A stretch of 64,000 nt of DNA. Origin: Pseudomonas quebecensis (GTDB taxonomy: Bacteria; Pseudomonadota; Gammaproteobacteria; Pseudomonadales; Pseudomonadaceae). The notes beneath the pieces are model-generated. The model did no database searches. It was not told the origin of the DNA and was given only the letters and a program-made list of their open reading frames with translations. The position numbers and the translations under genes are program-made. Each line of letters opens with the position of its first letter. Within the stretch, counting starts at the first letter, position 1. Positions 1 through 9,439 of the stretch are shown here, one piece after another. The stretch is from positions 3,162,001 through 3,226,000 of the forward strand of contig NZ_CP112866.1 of the NCBI RefSeq assembly GCF_026410085.1, written 5' to 3'.

Positions 1-3000
1 GCCCCCTTTGACCCGATGGGCAAGGTCATGCAGCTTGGAAAAATCCGCCTGCTGGCAAAGGCTTGGCAGCTCGGCGCGATCCTCTTTGAGGCTGTCGAGC
101 AATGGCCCGAGCAATTCCCGCAGCTCATCGATGTCACCGCCCGTAAGTGCGGTCAGTGCACTTAAGTCGTACAGCGCGTCGAGGTCGCCCCCCGTGGCAC
201 AGGCCGTCCGGGACGCCAAGGCCGCGCGCAGGTCCTCCAGGCCGGTCGGCTTGAACAGGCAGCCGTCCATGCCGGCCTGGCGGCAACGCTCGACCTCGTC
301 GGGCTGGGCATTGGCAGTGAAGCCCAGCACCAGGCACGGCACCAGGCCGCGCTGGCGCTCCTGCGCGCGGATATCGCGCGCCAGCGCATAGCCATCCTTA
401 AGCGGCATGTTGCAATCAGTAATCACCCCATCGAAATGCCCGGCCTGCCACACCGCAAGCCCCTGGACGCCGTTATCGGCCGTCACAATACGATGCCCCA
501 GAAAGCTCAACTGCCGCGCCAGCAACAAGCGGTTGGCCGGGTAGTCGTCCACCACCAGGATGCTCAGCGCACGGGCCGGTGGGATGTGCGCCACGGGTGA
601 AGAAACCGGTGCGGCAGTGGTGAGTGCCACGGTCACCGTCACATCCACCCGTGTGCCTTTGCCCAACATGCTGCTCAGGTGCAACTGACCGCCCATCATC
701 TCGCACAGGTTGCGACTGATCACCAGGCCCAGGCCCGAACCGCTGCGCGCCGACTGCTCGTGATTGCCGCCCTGGATGAACGGATTGAACAAACGCTGCT
801 GGTCCTCGGCGCTGATGCCGATGCCTGTGTCTTCCACCCACAACCGCAGGTTCAAGTGGCCGTCAGCAGCCGCGGTACCCTGCGCCCCCAGGCGCACCTC
901 GCCACGGGGGGTGAACTTGATCGCGTTGCCCAGCAGGTTCGACACCACCTGCTTGAAACGCAGCGGATCAATCAGCACCGCGCAATCGATCAAGGGGTCG
1001 AGCTCAACGTGCAGCAGCAGACCCTTGTCACGCGCCAGCCCCTCGAACACCCGTGCCACCGAGGTCAGCAATTCGTGCAGGTTGGCCGGGCCAAGGGCCA
1101 GGGATAAATGGCCGGATTCAATGCGCGCAATATCGAGAATATCGCCGATCAGCTCCAGCATGCTGCGCGACGCCACCGACGCCACCTGCAGCGCATCGAG
1201 GTCGGCCCGGCCCTGCTCGGCGTTCTTCAACGCCAGTTCGATCATGCCGATCACGGCGTTCATGGGCGTGCGGATTTCATGACTCATGGTTGCCAGGAAC
1301 GTGGTCTTGGCACGGTTGGCGGCGTCGGCGTCCTCCTTGGCCTCCTGCAACTGACCCAGCAAGCGCTGGCGCTCGCTCACGTCGACCCAGCCGGCGATCA
1401 TGCCCACGACTTTTTCGTCACCGTCACGGTACGGCAGCATCCACTGATAAATAGTCAACACGTCGCCGCTGGGCACCTTGAGCACCCGGTCGTGGACCTG
1501 CGGCTCGCCGCGCTCCATCAAATGCAGGTAATCGGCGTGGAACGACTGAGCCTGCGGTGGGTTGCCGGTGTCGGTTTCCACCACGGTCTTGCCGATCACG
1601 TCCTCCAGTTTAAAACCGAACACATCCAGGTAGGCATTGTTGCAGGCCATCAGCCGTCCCTGGCGATCACGCACGTAAATTGGATGCGGCGTGCCGTCGA
1701 TCAGCACGCTCATGAACCGCATCTGGTCGCTCAAGGCCCGTTCGGCCTGGGCGCGCTTGCGGATCAGGTTACGCAGGTAGAACACCCAGCCCAGCGTCAC
1801 CAGCAGCAGCAAAGCGGCCAGGCCGAAGCCTTGGATAATCACACTGCGATGACGGCTCCAGTAACTGTCTTCGAGGATGATTTCGTTGCGCCAATGGTTG
1901 GTCAGCTCATCCATCTCTTCCGGGGTAATACTCAACAGCGCCTTGTCGAGAATCGAATACAGTTCCAGCTGGCCACGATTGACGCCGAACGTAATGCGCG
2001 CAGGCTCGGTGCCGACAGTGCTGGTGATACGCAGACGGTCACGGTAATGGCGCGCAATCATATAGCGCGCGCTGATCAGCGATACCGCCGCAGCGTCCAC
2101 GCTGCCGTTGGCCACCAGCGCCAGGGCCTGCTCGGGGTTCTCCACGTCGACAAAGCCGATCCGCGGGTAGTTGCGGCTGATCTGCGCAGCCAGGCCGTCG
2201 CCGGCGATCAGCGCCAGACGCTTGTCCGGCATGTCTTCCAGGGTAACCAAGGGTTCATTGCCCGAGGCCACCACCAGCACATAGGGGTTGGACAAATAGG
2301 GTCGCGTAAAGCGAATCTTCTCGGACCGCTCCACGCTCGGTGTGACGACCGCCAGCATGTCCACACGCCCGGTACCGGCCTCGTCGATCTGCCGCGGCAG
2401 CGAGCTGCCCCGCTCCATATCGAACTTCAAGCCGGTGCGCAGGCTGATGCGCGTCAGCACCTCGGCGCTCAAGCCTTCGAATTGCCCCTGCTCGTTGAAA
2501 AACGACAGCGGTACGAATTTGTCCAGGACCGCCACTTTGACCCGTGGGTGTTTTTCCAGCCAGCGCTGCTCGCTTTCGCTCAAGCGCAGCCGGTCGGCTT
2601 CCAGGAAGCCGCTGCCGCCCGCGCTCCAGCGCCGCAGGATTTCCATCTGCTGGTTGGCGGGCACGGCGGCCAGGGCGGTGTTGACGATATTGAGCAGCCG
2701 CGCGTCGCCCTTGGCGAAGGCAAACCCGAACGGGTTGACCTCCAGCGCGGAAAAGTCCGCCAGGCGTACGTTATTCAGATGGTTCTTGTTGATCAGGTAG
2801 CGCGCGCTGATAGCGTCGCCGAGGTAAACATCCGCCTGGCCGAACGCGACCGCGCCGATGGCTTCGAAGGTCGAGGCAAACAGCATTAACTGCGCATGCG
2901 GGTAAAAAGCCTGGACCGCGGCGGGTTGCATATAGTGGTAGAGCATCGCCACGCGCTTGCCCGCCAGGTCGGCACTGAGCGCGTGGCTGTCGCCGGCGCG

Positions 3001-3453
3001 CGTAACCAGGGCCGGCTGATCATTGGCATAGGACCGCGACAGCACCAATTGCGGGTCGGCCGCCTCGTAGCCGTTGGCCGATCCGACGAAGTCCACGGCG
3101 CCGGTCTTGAGGGCTTCAATCACTTCATCGCGGGTATCGTAGCGACGCACCTCGACACTGACGTTCAGTGCCATGGCGATCAGCGAGGCATAGTCCGCCG
3201 TGATGCCTTCCAGCTCGTGCTTGTTGTTGCTCAGGTCAAACGGCGCGTAATCCGGCCCGGACACTCCCATGACCAACGTGCGCCGCTCGCGCAACCAGCG
3301 CCAGTCAGATTCGTCCAGGGGCACGGAAGGGTTTTCGAGGGTGGAGTGACCCAGCAGCCGCAGGTGGTGCGGCTCGTCCAGGGCCATCGTCGTCAGAGGC
3401 AACAGCCCTGTCAGCAGGATGGCCGTGAATGTGACCAGCCGGGACGTGTTCAT
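1..3453 (-). CDS. BvgS/EvgS-like unorthodox hybrid sensor histidine kinase (C-terminus cut off)
   Basis: This is a membrane sensor that would pass phosphate by a His-Asp-His relay to the response regulator beside it. The frame is open for 1151 codons from ATG 3453 to the window edge. In order it shows a signal-like N-terminus; two periplasmic solute-binding (SBP_bac_3-like) domains over about residues 40-520; a membrane helix near 535-557; a PAS domain; HisKA with the H-box MSHEIRTPMNAVIG (H725); an ATPase domain; and a receiver with ITDCNMP (D1013). It ends in an HPt domain whose HRVKG motif puts the phospho-accepting His at 1146, five codons before the edge. The start lies one base after the stop of the response regulator gene (TGAGATG), so the two are very probably co-translated. 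The ligand cannot be told from sequence. Only the last part of the HPt domain is missing. Confidence 0.93.
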   Translation of the reverse strand, partial: MNTSRLVTFTAILLTGLLPLTTMALDEPHHLRLLGHSTLENPSVPLDESDWRWLRERRTLVMGVSGPDYAPFDLSNNKHELEGITADYASLIAMALNVSVEVRRYDTRDEVIEALKTGAVDFVGSANGYEAADPQLVLSRSYANDQPALVTRAGDSHALSADLAGKRVAMLYHYMQPAAVQAFYPHAQLMLFASTFEAIGAVAFGQADVYLGDAISARYLINKNHLNNVRLADFSALEVNPFGFAFAKGDARLLNIVNTALAAVPANQQMEILRRWSAGGSGFLEADRLRLSESEQRWLEKHPRVKVAVLDKFVPLSFFNEQGQFEGLSAEVLTRISLRTGLKFDMERGSSLPRQIDEAGTGRVDMLAVVTPSVERSEKIRFTRPYLSNPYVLVVASGNEPLVTLEDMPDKRLALIAGDGLAAQISRNYPRIGFVDVENPEQALALVANGSVDAAAVSLISARYMIARHYRDRLRITSTVGTEPARITFGVNRGQLELYSILDKALLSITPEEMDELTNHWRNEIILEDSYWSRHRSVIIQGFGLAALLLLVTLGWVFYLRNLIRKRAQAERALSDQMRFMSVLIDGTPHPIYVRDRQGRLMACNNAYLDVFGFKLEDVIGKTVVETDTGNPPQAQSFHADYLHLMERGEPQVHDRVLKVPSGDVLTIYQWMLPYRDGDEKVVGMIAGWVDVSERQRLLGQLQEAKEDADAANRAKTTFLATMSHEIRTPMNAVIGMIELALKNAEQGRADLDALQVASVASRSMLELIGDILDIARIESGHLSLALGPANLHELLTSVARVFEGLARDKGLLLHVELDPLIDCAVLIDPLRFKQVVSNLLGNAIKFTPRGEVRLGAQGTAAADGHLNLRLWVEDTGIGISAEDQQRLFNPFIQGGNHEQSARSGSGLGLVISRNLCEMMGGQLHLSSMLGKGTRVDVTVTVALTTAAPVSSPVAHIPPARALSILVVDDYPANRLLLARQLSFLGHRIVTADNGVQGLAVWQAGHFDGVITDCNMPLKDGYALARDIRAQERQRGLVPCLVLGFTANAQPDEVERCRQAGMDGCLFKPTGLEDLRAALASRTACATGGDLDALYDLSALTALTGGDIDELRELLGPLLDSLKEDRAELPSLCQQADFSKLHDLAHRVKGG

Positions 3454-3454
3454 C

Positions 3455-4084
3455 TCAGATCAGGTGGTTGCGCTGGGCGAACTTGGACAAATGCACCACC
3501 GAAGACATGCGCAGTTTCTCCTTGAGGCGGGTCTTGTAAGTGCTGATGGTCTTGTGGCTCAGCAGCATGTCCTCGGCGATCTCCTTATTGCCCAGACCCA
3601 ACGCCAGCTTTTGCAGCACGGCCAGCTCGCGGTCCGACAACGAGTCCACCAGCTCCTGCTCGGAAGACTGCAGATCGTCGCGACGTACCGAACTGGTAGG
3701 CAGGCTGGGAAAGCAACTGTAGCCGGAGCGGATCGCCCTGATGGCTTTTTGCAGTTCATCAAGCTCACCCGTCTTGGAGACGAACCCCATTGCACCGGCG
3801 CGCATGCAGCGCGTTGAGAAGAACACTGCCAGGTATGAGGTCAGCACCAGGATCTTGCAGGGCAGCTCCAGGGCCTTGATCCGACTGATCACCTCCAACC
3901 CACCAAGCTTGGGCATCGCAAGATCGAGAATAATCAAGTCCGGGCGTTCCTCGCGCGCGATCTGCATGGCATCGGCGCCATTGCCCGCCTGATAGATCTT
4001 GTCGAAGCCTTCCTGCCTCAACAGATATTTGACGGTGGCACGTATAAAAGGATGATCGTCCACAATTAAAGCTTTGTTGCTCAT
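3455..4084 (-). CDS. NarL/FixJ-family response regulator (BvgA/EvgA-like)
   Basis: A 209-residue cytoplasmic transcription regulator, the expected partner of the hybrid kinase that follows it. The N-terminal receiver has the acidic pair D9-D10 and the phospho-acceptor D54 in IILDLAMPK. The C-terminal LuxR-type helix-turn-helix covers about residues 145-205, with the motif ELAVLQKLALGLGNKEIAE. The start at 4084 has a good ribosome site (GGGGAG about 6 bases upstream). The two genes are 1 base apart, as in bvgAS/evgAS-type pairs. By family knowledge it binds target promoters once phosphorylated. The regulon is unknown; the neighbouring mgtAC operon is transcribed toward it but need not be a target. 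Confidence 0.93.
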   Translation of the reverse strand: MSNKALIVDDHPFIRATVKYLLRQEGFDKIYQAGNGADAMQIAREERPDLIILDLAMPKLGGLEVISRIKALELPCKILVLTSYLAVFFSTRCMRAGAMGFVSKTGELDELQKAIRAIRSGYSCFPSLPTSSVRRDDLQSSEQELVDSLSDRELAVLQKLALGLGNKEIAEDMLLSHKTISTYKTRLKEKLRMSSVVHLSKFAQRNHLI

Positions 4085-4381
4085 AAGACTCCCCTGGGAG
4101 ATCAGTACGCTTACATATCACGCGGGGCCTATCTACCTGTGAAAAGTAACAGTTCCGACAGACGGTACTGATTGCTCAGCGCCCCCTTCAGGCCATTCAG
4201 GCCCCTCCTTTGAAACACAGTGACAACGTAGAGCTGCGCCTTGAATGGCTGGGCAGGCGCAAGCGCGCAACCATAGCAATGGAGCGTGTGTGCAAATGAA
4301 GGGTTAGTCCCGAATGCTTGTAGGATTTTTCCTCGCTACGGCCGGGTCGACCTTGCGCGCGAAAGCGTAGGCCCCAAGGCC
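4085..4381. other. Intergenic region between mgtC and the two-component operon
   Basis: About 300 bases with no convincing gene. It must hold the promoter of the response regulator/sensor operon and the end of the mgtAC transcript. A loose inverted repeat (GCGCCT/AGGCGC) lies near 4233-4260. I see no clear terminator with a T-run and no recognisable RNA gene. The short plus-strand frame starting at 4286 overlaps mgtC antisense and looks like a shadow. Confidence 0.5.
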
Positions 4382-5098
4382 CTATTCGGTGGTGCTGGGG
4401 CTCCAGAACGCCTGCACCACCAGGGTGGACAGGGAGATACGCGCCACCAGTGCATCCAACTCATCGCCGTCCACCGATGTCACGGCCAGGGTGGCCTCGA
4501 TCTCGACTTCCTCCGGGCCAAACGGGCGCACATCCACGTCGCTGGCCGGGTAGTTGCAGCGCGCCAGCTCGGCTTCGAGCAGAGCCAGCACAGCCTTTTG
4601 CTGGGTACGCCGGGCGATGACGTAAAGGATATTGGTGACCTCCGCCGACACCACATCCAGCGGCTGGCGGTTGATGTTGTTGACGATCGGCCGTAGCAAC
4701 GTGTTGGCCGCCAGCACGAACAAGGTCCCCAGCAGCGCCTCGAGAATCAGGTCGGCGCCGGCGCAGGCTCCCACCGCCGCCGACGCCCAGAGCGTGGCGG
4801 CGGTGTTGAGCCCGCGCACGTTACCCTCCTCGCGCATGATCACCCCGGCGCCCAGGAAACCGATGCCCGATACCACGTACGCCACCACGCGCACGGCACC
4901 GTCCGCACCACCGAGGCGGTTGGCCATATCGACGAAAATCGCCGCGCCCACCGCCACCAGCACATTGGTGCGCAGCCCCGCCGTGCGCTGGCGGTACTGG
5001 CGCTCGAAGCCGATCAGGCCCCCGAGGATAAACGCAGCGGTCAGGCTGACCAGGGTATCGACCAGGGAGTCGAGGTTGACGTTGTTGATTGCCTGCAT
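4382..5098 (-). CDS. mgtC: MgtC/SapB family membrane protein
   Basis: A 238-residue inner-membrane protein of the MgtC family, which in other bacteria helps growth at low Mg2+ and in hosts and can modulate ATP synthase. The N-terminal half is hydrophobic with several helices and carries family signatures: GGLIGFERQYRQRTAGLRTN, GIGFLGAGVIM and NTAATLWASAAVG. The C-terminal ~90 residues form the soluble ACT-like domain seen in longer MgtC proteins. It follows mgtA by 16 bases on the same strand, so the two are almost certainly one operon and should share Mg2+ control. Function in Pseudomonas is inferred from the family. Confidence 0.93.
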   Translation of the reverse strand: MQAINNVNLDSLVDTLVSLTAAFILGGLIGFERQYRQRTAGLRTNVLVAVGAAIFVDMANRLGGADGAVRVVAYVVSGIGFLGAGVIMREEGNVRGLNTAATLWASAAVGACAGADLILEALLGTLFVLAANTLLRPIVNNINRQPLDVVSAEVTNILYVIARRTQQKAVLALLEAELARCNYPASDVDVRPFGPEEVEIEATLAVTSVDGDELDALVARISLSTLVVQAFWSPSTTE

Positions 5099-5114
5099 GG
5101 TAAATCGTCCCGTT

Positions 5115-7820
5115 TCACTGCCAGCCGAACTTACGGATGTAGTAGCCCTTCACCGCCTGGGTCAGCCCCATGTACGCCAGCAGAATCAACGGCAGGAACA
5201 CAAAGTACAGCGACGGCAGCGCCTGCAATTTGAAGTAATGCGCCAGCGGCCCCATCGGCAGGAAGATGCCCACCGCCATGATCACGCCCGTCATCACCAT
5301 CAACGGCATCGCCGCGCGGCTTTGCAGGAACGGGATCTTCGGGGTGCGGATCATATGCACGATCAGTGTCTGGGTCAGCAGGCCCACCACGAACCAGCCG
5401 GACTGGAACAGCGTCTGATGGTCCGGTGTGTTGGCATCGAACACATACCACATGAGTGCAAACGTGGTGATGTCGAAGATCGAACTGATCGGCCCGAAAA
5501 ACAGCATGAAACGTCCCACATCCCCTGGCTGCCAACGTTGCGGCTTGGCCAGCATGTCCGCGTCGACGTTGTCGAACGGAATGGCGATCTGCGAAATGTC
5601 ATACAGCAGGTTCTGCACCAGCAGGTGCATCGGCAGCATCGGCAGGAACGGAATAAACGCGCTGGCCACCAGCACCGAGAACACGTTGCCGAAGTTGGAG
5701 CTGGCGGTCATCTTGATGTACTTGAGCATGTTGGCGAAGGTGCGCCGGCCTTCCAGCACGCCCTCCTCCAGGATCATCAGGCTCTTTTCCAGCAGGATGA
5801 TGTCGGCCGCTTCCTTGGCGATGTCCACCGCGCTGTCCACCGAAATGCCGATATCCGCGGTGCGCAGTGCCGGCGCATCGTTGATGCCGTCGCCCATAAA
5901 GCCCACCACATGTCCGTTGGCCTTGAGCAGGCGCACGATGCGTTCCTTGTGAGCCGGGGTGAGCTTGGCGAACACATTGGTGGTCTCCACCGCCGCGGCC
6001 AATTCGGCGTCCGTCATCGCTTCGATGTCGTTACCCATCAGCAGGCCCTGTTGCTCCAGGCCCACTTCGCGGCAGATCTTGGCGGTGACCAGTTCGTTAT
6101 CGCCGGTCAGCACTTTGACCGCGACACCGTGGGCCTTGAGCGCCTTGAGCGCCGGCGCGGTGCTCTCCTTGGGCGGATCGAGAAAGGCCACGTAACCGAT
6201 CAGCGTCAGGTTGTTTTCATCGGCCAGGCTGTAGGTATCGCGCCCCGCCGCCATCGGTTGCGCGGCCACGGCCACCACGCGCAGGCCTTCTTCATTGAAC
6301 GCGGCGGTGACCTGGCGGATGCGCGCCAGCAGTTCATCGGTCAGCGCTTCATTGGTCTCGCCATGACGCACGCTGTTGCACACCGACAGGATCTCTTCCA
6401 CGGCGCCCTTGCAGATCAGTAGGTGCGGCAAGCCTTGCTCGGCCACCACCACCGACATGCGCCGACGGTTGAAGTCGAAGGGAATCTCATCGACTTTCTG
6501 GAACGCCGTGCCCACCTTCAGCTCACGGTGCACTTCCACGTGTTCGAGCACCGCCACGTCCAGCAGGTTTTTCAGGCCGGTCTGGTAGTAGCTGTTGAGG
6601 TAGGCCATTTCCAAGACGTCGTCGGACTCTTCGCCCCACACGTCGACATGGCGTGCCAGGAAAATCTTGTCCTGGGTCAGGGTGCCGGTCTTGTCGGTGC
6701 ACAGTACATCCATCGCGCCGAAGTTCTGGATTGCGTCCAGGCGCTTGACGATGACTTTTTTGCGCGACAGAAACACCGCGCCCTTGGCCAGGGTGGAAGT
6801 GACGATCATCGGCAGCATTTCCGGGGTCAGGCCCACGGCAATCGACAATGCGAACAGCAGCGCTTCGGTCCAGTCGCCTTTGGTGAAGCCGTTAATGAAC
6901 AGCACCAGCGGCGCCATCACGAACATGAAGCGGATCAGCAACCAACTGACCTTGTTCACCCCATGCTGGAACGAAGTGGTGGCGCGATCGGTCGCGGTGA
7001 CCCGTTGGGCCAGCGCGCCGAAATAGGTGCTGTTGCCGGTGGTGAGGATCACCGCCGTGGCCGCGCCGGACACCACGTTGGTGCCCATGAACAGAATGTT
7101 TTCCAGGTCCAGCGGGTTACGGGTCGCGGCGTCCTGCTGGTGGGCGAATTTCTCCACCGGCATCGATTCGCCGGTCATCGCCGCCTGGCTGACAAACAGG
7201 TCCTTGGCGCTGAGCACGCGGCAATCGGCGGGGATCATGTCACCGGCCGACAGTACGATCACATCGCCCGGCACCAGCTGCTTGATCGGCAGTTCGATGC
7301 GCTTGCCGTCATCCCGGCGCAGCACCGTGGCGGTGTTGCTGACCATGGCTTTCAACGCATCGGCGGCCTTGTTGGACTTGGCTTCCTGCCAGAAGCGCAG
7401 CAGGGTCGAGAGCACCACCATGGAGAAGATCACCGTGGCGGCTTTCATGTCCTCGGTCAGCCAGGAGATCACCGCCAACAGGGTCAGCAGCAGGTTGAAC
7501 GGGTTCTTATAGCAATGCCACAGGTGCACCCACCATGGCAGCGGTTGCTCATGCTCGACCTCGTTGAGGCCGTATTGCACACGCAGGGCGTCGGCTTCGG
7601 CGGTGGTCAGGCCGTCGGTGTGGCTGCCCAGCGTGCCGAGCAACGGCACGGCGCTGCTGTTGGCCGCCCCCACCAGGGTTTGCGCCAAAGTCGGTGGCAC
7701 TTCGCGGCTGACGCTGGCGTCGGTCACGGTTTCGAGCATGGCCAGGCGACGGAAGTGCCGGGCTATGTGCCGGGTCCGCAGGAAGCCGGCGAAGAACTCT
7801 TTAAGCAGAGCGAGGTTCAT
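5115..7820 (-). CDS. mgtA: Magnesium-translocating P-type ATPase
   Basis: A 901-residue P3B-type ATPase that imports Mg2+ across the inner membrane using ATP. The phosphorylated aspartate is D376 in CTDKTGTLTQD. The actuator motif MTGESMPVEK, the TPEMLPMIVTSTLAKGA membrane segment and the hinge GDGINDAPAL are all present, as is the C-terminal helix block. The frame is open further upstream, but ATG 7820 is the better start: it has AGGAG 8 bases before it, and the extra 27 residues of the longer reading are unlike the family. It is followed by mgtC. A long structured leader (7821-8210) suggests control after transcription starts. Confidence 0.95.
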   Translation of the reverse strand: MNLALLKEFFAGFLRTRHIARHFRRLAMLETVTDASVSREVPPTLAQTLVGAANSSAVPLLGTLGSHTDGLTTAEADALRVQYGLNEVEHEQPLPWWVHLWHCYKNPFNLLLTLLAVISWLTEDMKAATVIFSMVVLSTLLRFWQEAKSNKAADALKAMVSNTATVLRRDDGKRIELPIKQLVPGDVIVLSAGDMIPADCRVLSAKDLFVSQAAMTGESMPVEKFAHQQDAATRNPLDLENILFMGTNVVSGAATAVILTTGNSTYFGALAQRVTATDRATTSFQHGVNKVSWLLIRFMFVMAPLVLFINGFTKGDWTEALLFALSIAVGLTPEMLPMIVTSTLAKGAVFLSRKKVIVKRLDAIQNFGAMDVLCTDKTGTLTQDKIFLARHVDVWGEESDDVLEMAYLNSYYQTGLKNLLDVAVLEHVEVHRELKVGTAFQKVDEIPFDFNRRRMSVVVAEQGLPHLLICKGAVEEILSVCNSVRHGETNEALTDELLARIRQVTAAFNEEGLRVVAVAAQPMAAGRDTYSLADENNLTLIGYVAFLDPPKESTAPALKALKAHGVAVKVLTGDNELVTAKICREVGLEQQGLLMGNDIEAMTDAELAAAVETTNVFAKLTPAHKERIVRLLKANGHVVGFMGDGINDAPALRTADIGISVDSAVDIAKEAADIILLEKSLMILEEGVLEGRRTFANMLKYIKMTASSNFGNVFSVLVASAFIPFLPMLPMHLLVQNLLYDISQIAIPFDNVDADMLAKPQRWQPGDVGRFMLFFGPISSIFDITTFALMWYVFDANTPDHQTLFQSGWFVVGLLTQTLIVHMIRTPKIPFLQSRAAMPLMVMTGVIMAVGIFLPMGPLAHYFKLQALPSLYFVFLPLILLAYMGLTQAVKGYYIRKFGWQ

Positions 7821-8210
7821 GATTGTTACTCCTGCGCGAGGAAACCGTCGTGCAGGTACGGCCCGTCCGCACCGCGCCCTGGAACAGGCACAGCCAAACA
7901 TGGCCCGCCCGCCGTAAGAGGCAGGCGCGTCCGTGGCAGCCCGAGGTGAGTCGGGTGCTGGTCAGCGTCGAAGAGAGAGGATCGAGGCACAGCCGGAATG
8001 GGCTGCGGCCGGGATGCCGCTTCTCGCGTTAATGGCGAGACAACGGCATCGAAAGAATGCGCGTTACCTTGCCAAGTATGTGCCGGTTACCGGAACCGGC
8101 CGACTACTGTCACTCGAACAAGTACCCACTGAGGGTCTCCGCAATTGATGAAAACGCGCGAAGCTTACGCCCCGATTTCTGCCGAGTAAACCGTAGGAAA
8201 GTTTCCGCAT
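7821..8210 (-). promoter_or_regulatory. Long structured 5' leader/upstream region of mgtA
   Basis: About 450 bases separate mgtA from the GNAT gene, with no convincing gene. Three strong hairpins lie in the part that would be transcribed ahead of mgtA. At 8082-8100 there is a perfect 7-bp stem with a 5-base loop. At 8013-8050 there is a nested stem: outer GATGCCG/CGGCATC, inner CTCGC/GCGAG. At 7986-8010 there is a GC-rich stem around a 6-base loop. A single GGTTTA, which could be half of a PhoP box, lies near 8187 on the minus strand. I do not recognise a named riboswitch. By analogy with enteric mgtA, whose leader senses Mg2+, this is a good candidate cis-regulatory RNA, but that is inference. 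Confidence 0.5.
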
Positions 8211-8273
8211 GATGAATAAGAAAGTTCTTCAGGATGGGTTCAGGAAGCGTCTATTGAGCAGCGGACACCTGGG

Positions 8274-8861
8274 TCAAGGGGCATCCGCTCGATCTCGCGG
8301 CACCTGGCACAAATACTCATCCATCCCCCCGCCACACAAAGCCATGACCTGGATCGACACGCTATTTTCCTGGCGTCCCATGACAATCCCTCCGCGCGTG
8401 CGCACCGGCACATAGCCGAGCCGGGACCAGAAACGCTCGGCCTTGCGATTGCCGATCACCACCGTCAGCCGCAACCATCGGGCACCGTTGTTAACCGCCC
8501 ACTCCTGCAAGCCTGCATGCAGGCGCCGGGCAAACCCAGTGCCGTGCAAGCGTGTGTGCACCAGAAGCAAACCGATATGCCACACGCCGGCAGCAAGCAC
8601 ATCGGCAGCCATATTCACGACCGCGACCAACTGCCCGTCTGCATCGTGGTAACCCAGCCAATACATCCGTCGACACTGCCAACCTGGCGGCAACGGGCTC
8701 TGCAGCTCTTCGCGCGCCTCGGTCGGTCGGGCGGGCTCGCCATTGACCGCGATGAAATAATCCGGCGCTTGTTCAAAAAAATACTGCAACTGGGCCTCAT
8801 CGGCAGCGTGCAATTCACCCACGCAAATGCCTTCAATGCAGCATTCTGGCAAATCCCCCAT
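8274..8861 (-). CDS. GNAT family N-acetyltransferase
   Basis: A ~195-residue protein with a GNAT-type acetyl-CoA-binding core in its second half: IGLLLVHTRLHGTGFARRLH resembles motif A, and VIGNRKAERFWSRLGYVPV is the typical ending. The substrate is unknown. The frame is open to 8900, where a TTG would overlap the stop of the FKBP gene. I prefer ATG 8861 because a GGGGAG ribosome site lies about 6 bases before it; ATG 8885 is another choice. It is downstream of the FKBP gene on the same strand and probably co-transcribed. Confidence 0.8.
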   Translation of the reverse strand: MGDLPECCIEGICVGELHAADEAQLQYFFEQAPDYFIAVNGEPARPTEAREELQSPLPPGWQCRRMYWLGYHDADGQLVAVVNMAADVLAAGVWHIGLLLVHTRLHGTGFARRLHAGLQEWAVNNGARWLRLTVVIGNRKAERFWSRLGYVPVRTRGGIVMGRQENSVSIQVMALCGGGMDEYLCQVPRDRADAP

Positions 8862-8896
8862 GTCGCGCTCCCCGCTCCCGATCATTTGCCCAGGGA

Positions 8897-9241
8897 TCAA
8901 TCATCCCGCGTCAGCACTTCCAGCAACTCGATCTCAAAGTACAAATCACTGTTGGGCTTGATATGCGCACCCATCGAACGCTCGCCATACGCAAGGTGCG
9001 CCGGCACGAACAATTTACGCACCCCACCCACCTGCATCCCCATCAGGCCCTGATCCCAACCCTTGATCACACGCCCGGTGCCGATCACGCACTGGAAGGG
9101 CTTGCCGCGTTCCCAAGAGGAATCGAACACGGTGCCGTCCGCCAGCGTGCCGGTGTATTGAGTGGTGATCAGCGCGCCTTTGACTGCGGCCTTGCCGGAG
9201 CCTGGGCGGATGTCAGTGATCTGGAGTTCGTTGGAGTTCAT
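8897..9241 (-). CDS. FKBP-type peptidyl-prolyl cis-trans isomerase
   Basis: A 114-residue single-domain FKBP that would speed proline isomerisation during protein folding. It shows the family core: YTGTLADGTVFDSSWERGKP, the binding-pocket stretch VIKGWDQGLMGMQVGG and the YGERS segment near the C-terminus. There is no signal peptide, so it is cytoplasmic. Its length matches the small cytosolic FKBPs of Pseudomonas. It leads a probable two-gene unit with the GNAT gene. Confidence 0.93.
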   Translation of the reverse strand: MNSNELQITDIRPGSGKAAVKGALITTQYTGTLADGTVFDSSWERGKPFQCVIGTGRVIKGWDQGLMGMQVGGVRKLFVPAHLAYGERSMGAHIKPNSDLYFEIELLEVLTRDD

Positions 9242-9439
9242 GGAGGGCTCGTTGGAAGTAGAAAGCGCAGATTTTTAGCAGACTTGAGTGGGTTTGGCAC
9301 GTCTGAGACAGCGTTCATGCGCGCTCCACCTACAGATAACAGTGACATAACCTCGGGGAAAACACATCCAGCTGATTTCCACACTCGACATGTATGTTCA
9401 ACCTAAGGAAACCATTATTTCTGAATAAGTAAGATAAAA

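Noticed and set aside
1108..2889. 593-codon plus-strand open frame
   Set aside because: Antisense to the sensor kinase, with composition rich in His/Gln/Arg and no domain; the minus strand gives a full BvgS-type protein.
4632..7949. Long plus-strand open frames of 596 and 508 codons
   Set aside because: Shadows of mgtC and mgtA on a GC-rich chromosome; no ribosome site or recognisable protein.
8180..8195. PhoP box for mgtA
   Set aside because: Only one GGTTTA half-site is seen without a second half at the correct spacing; kept only as a remark.
8209..8415. 68-codon plus-strand frame starting in the mgtA upstream region
   Set aside because: Its second half is antisense to the GNAT gene; no homology or ribosome site.
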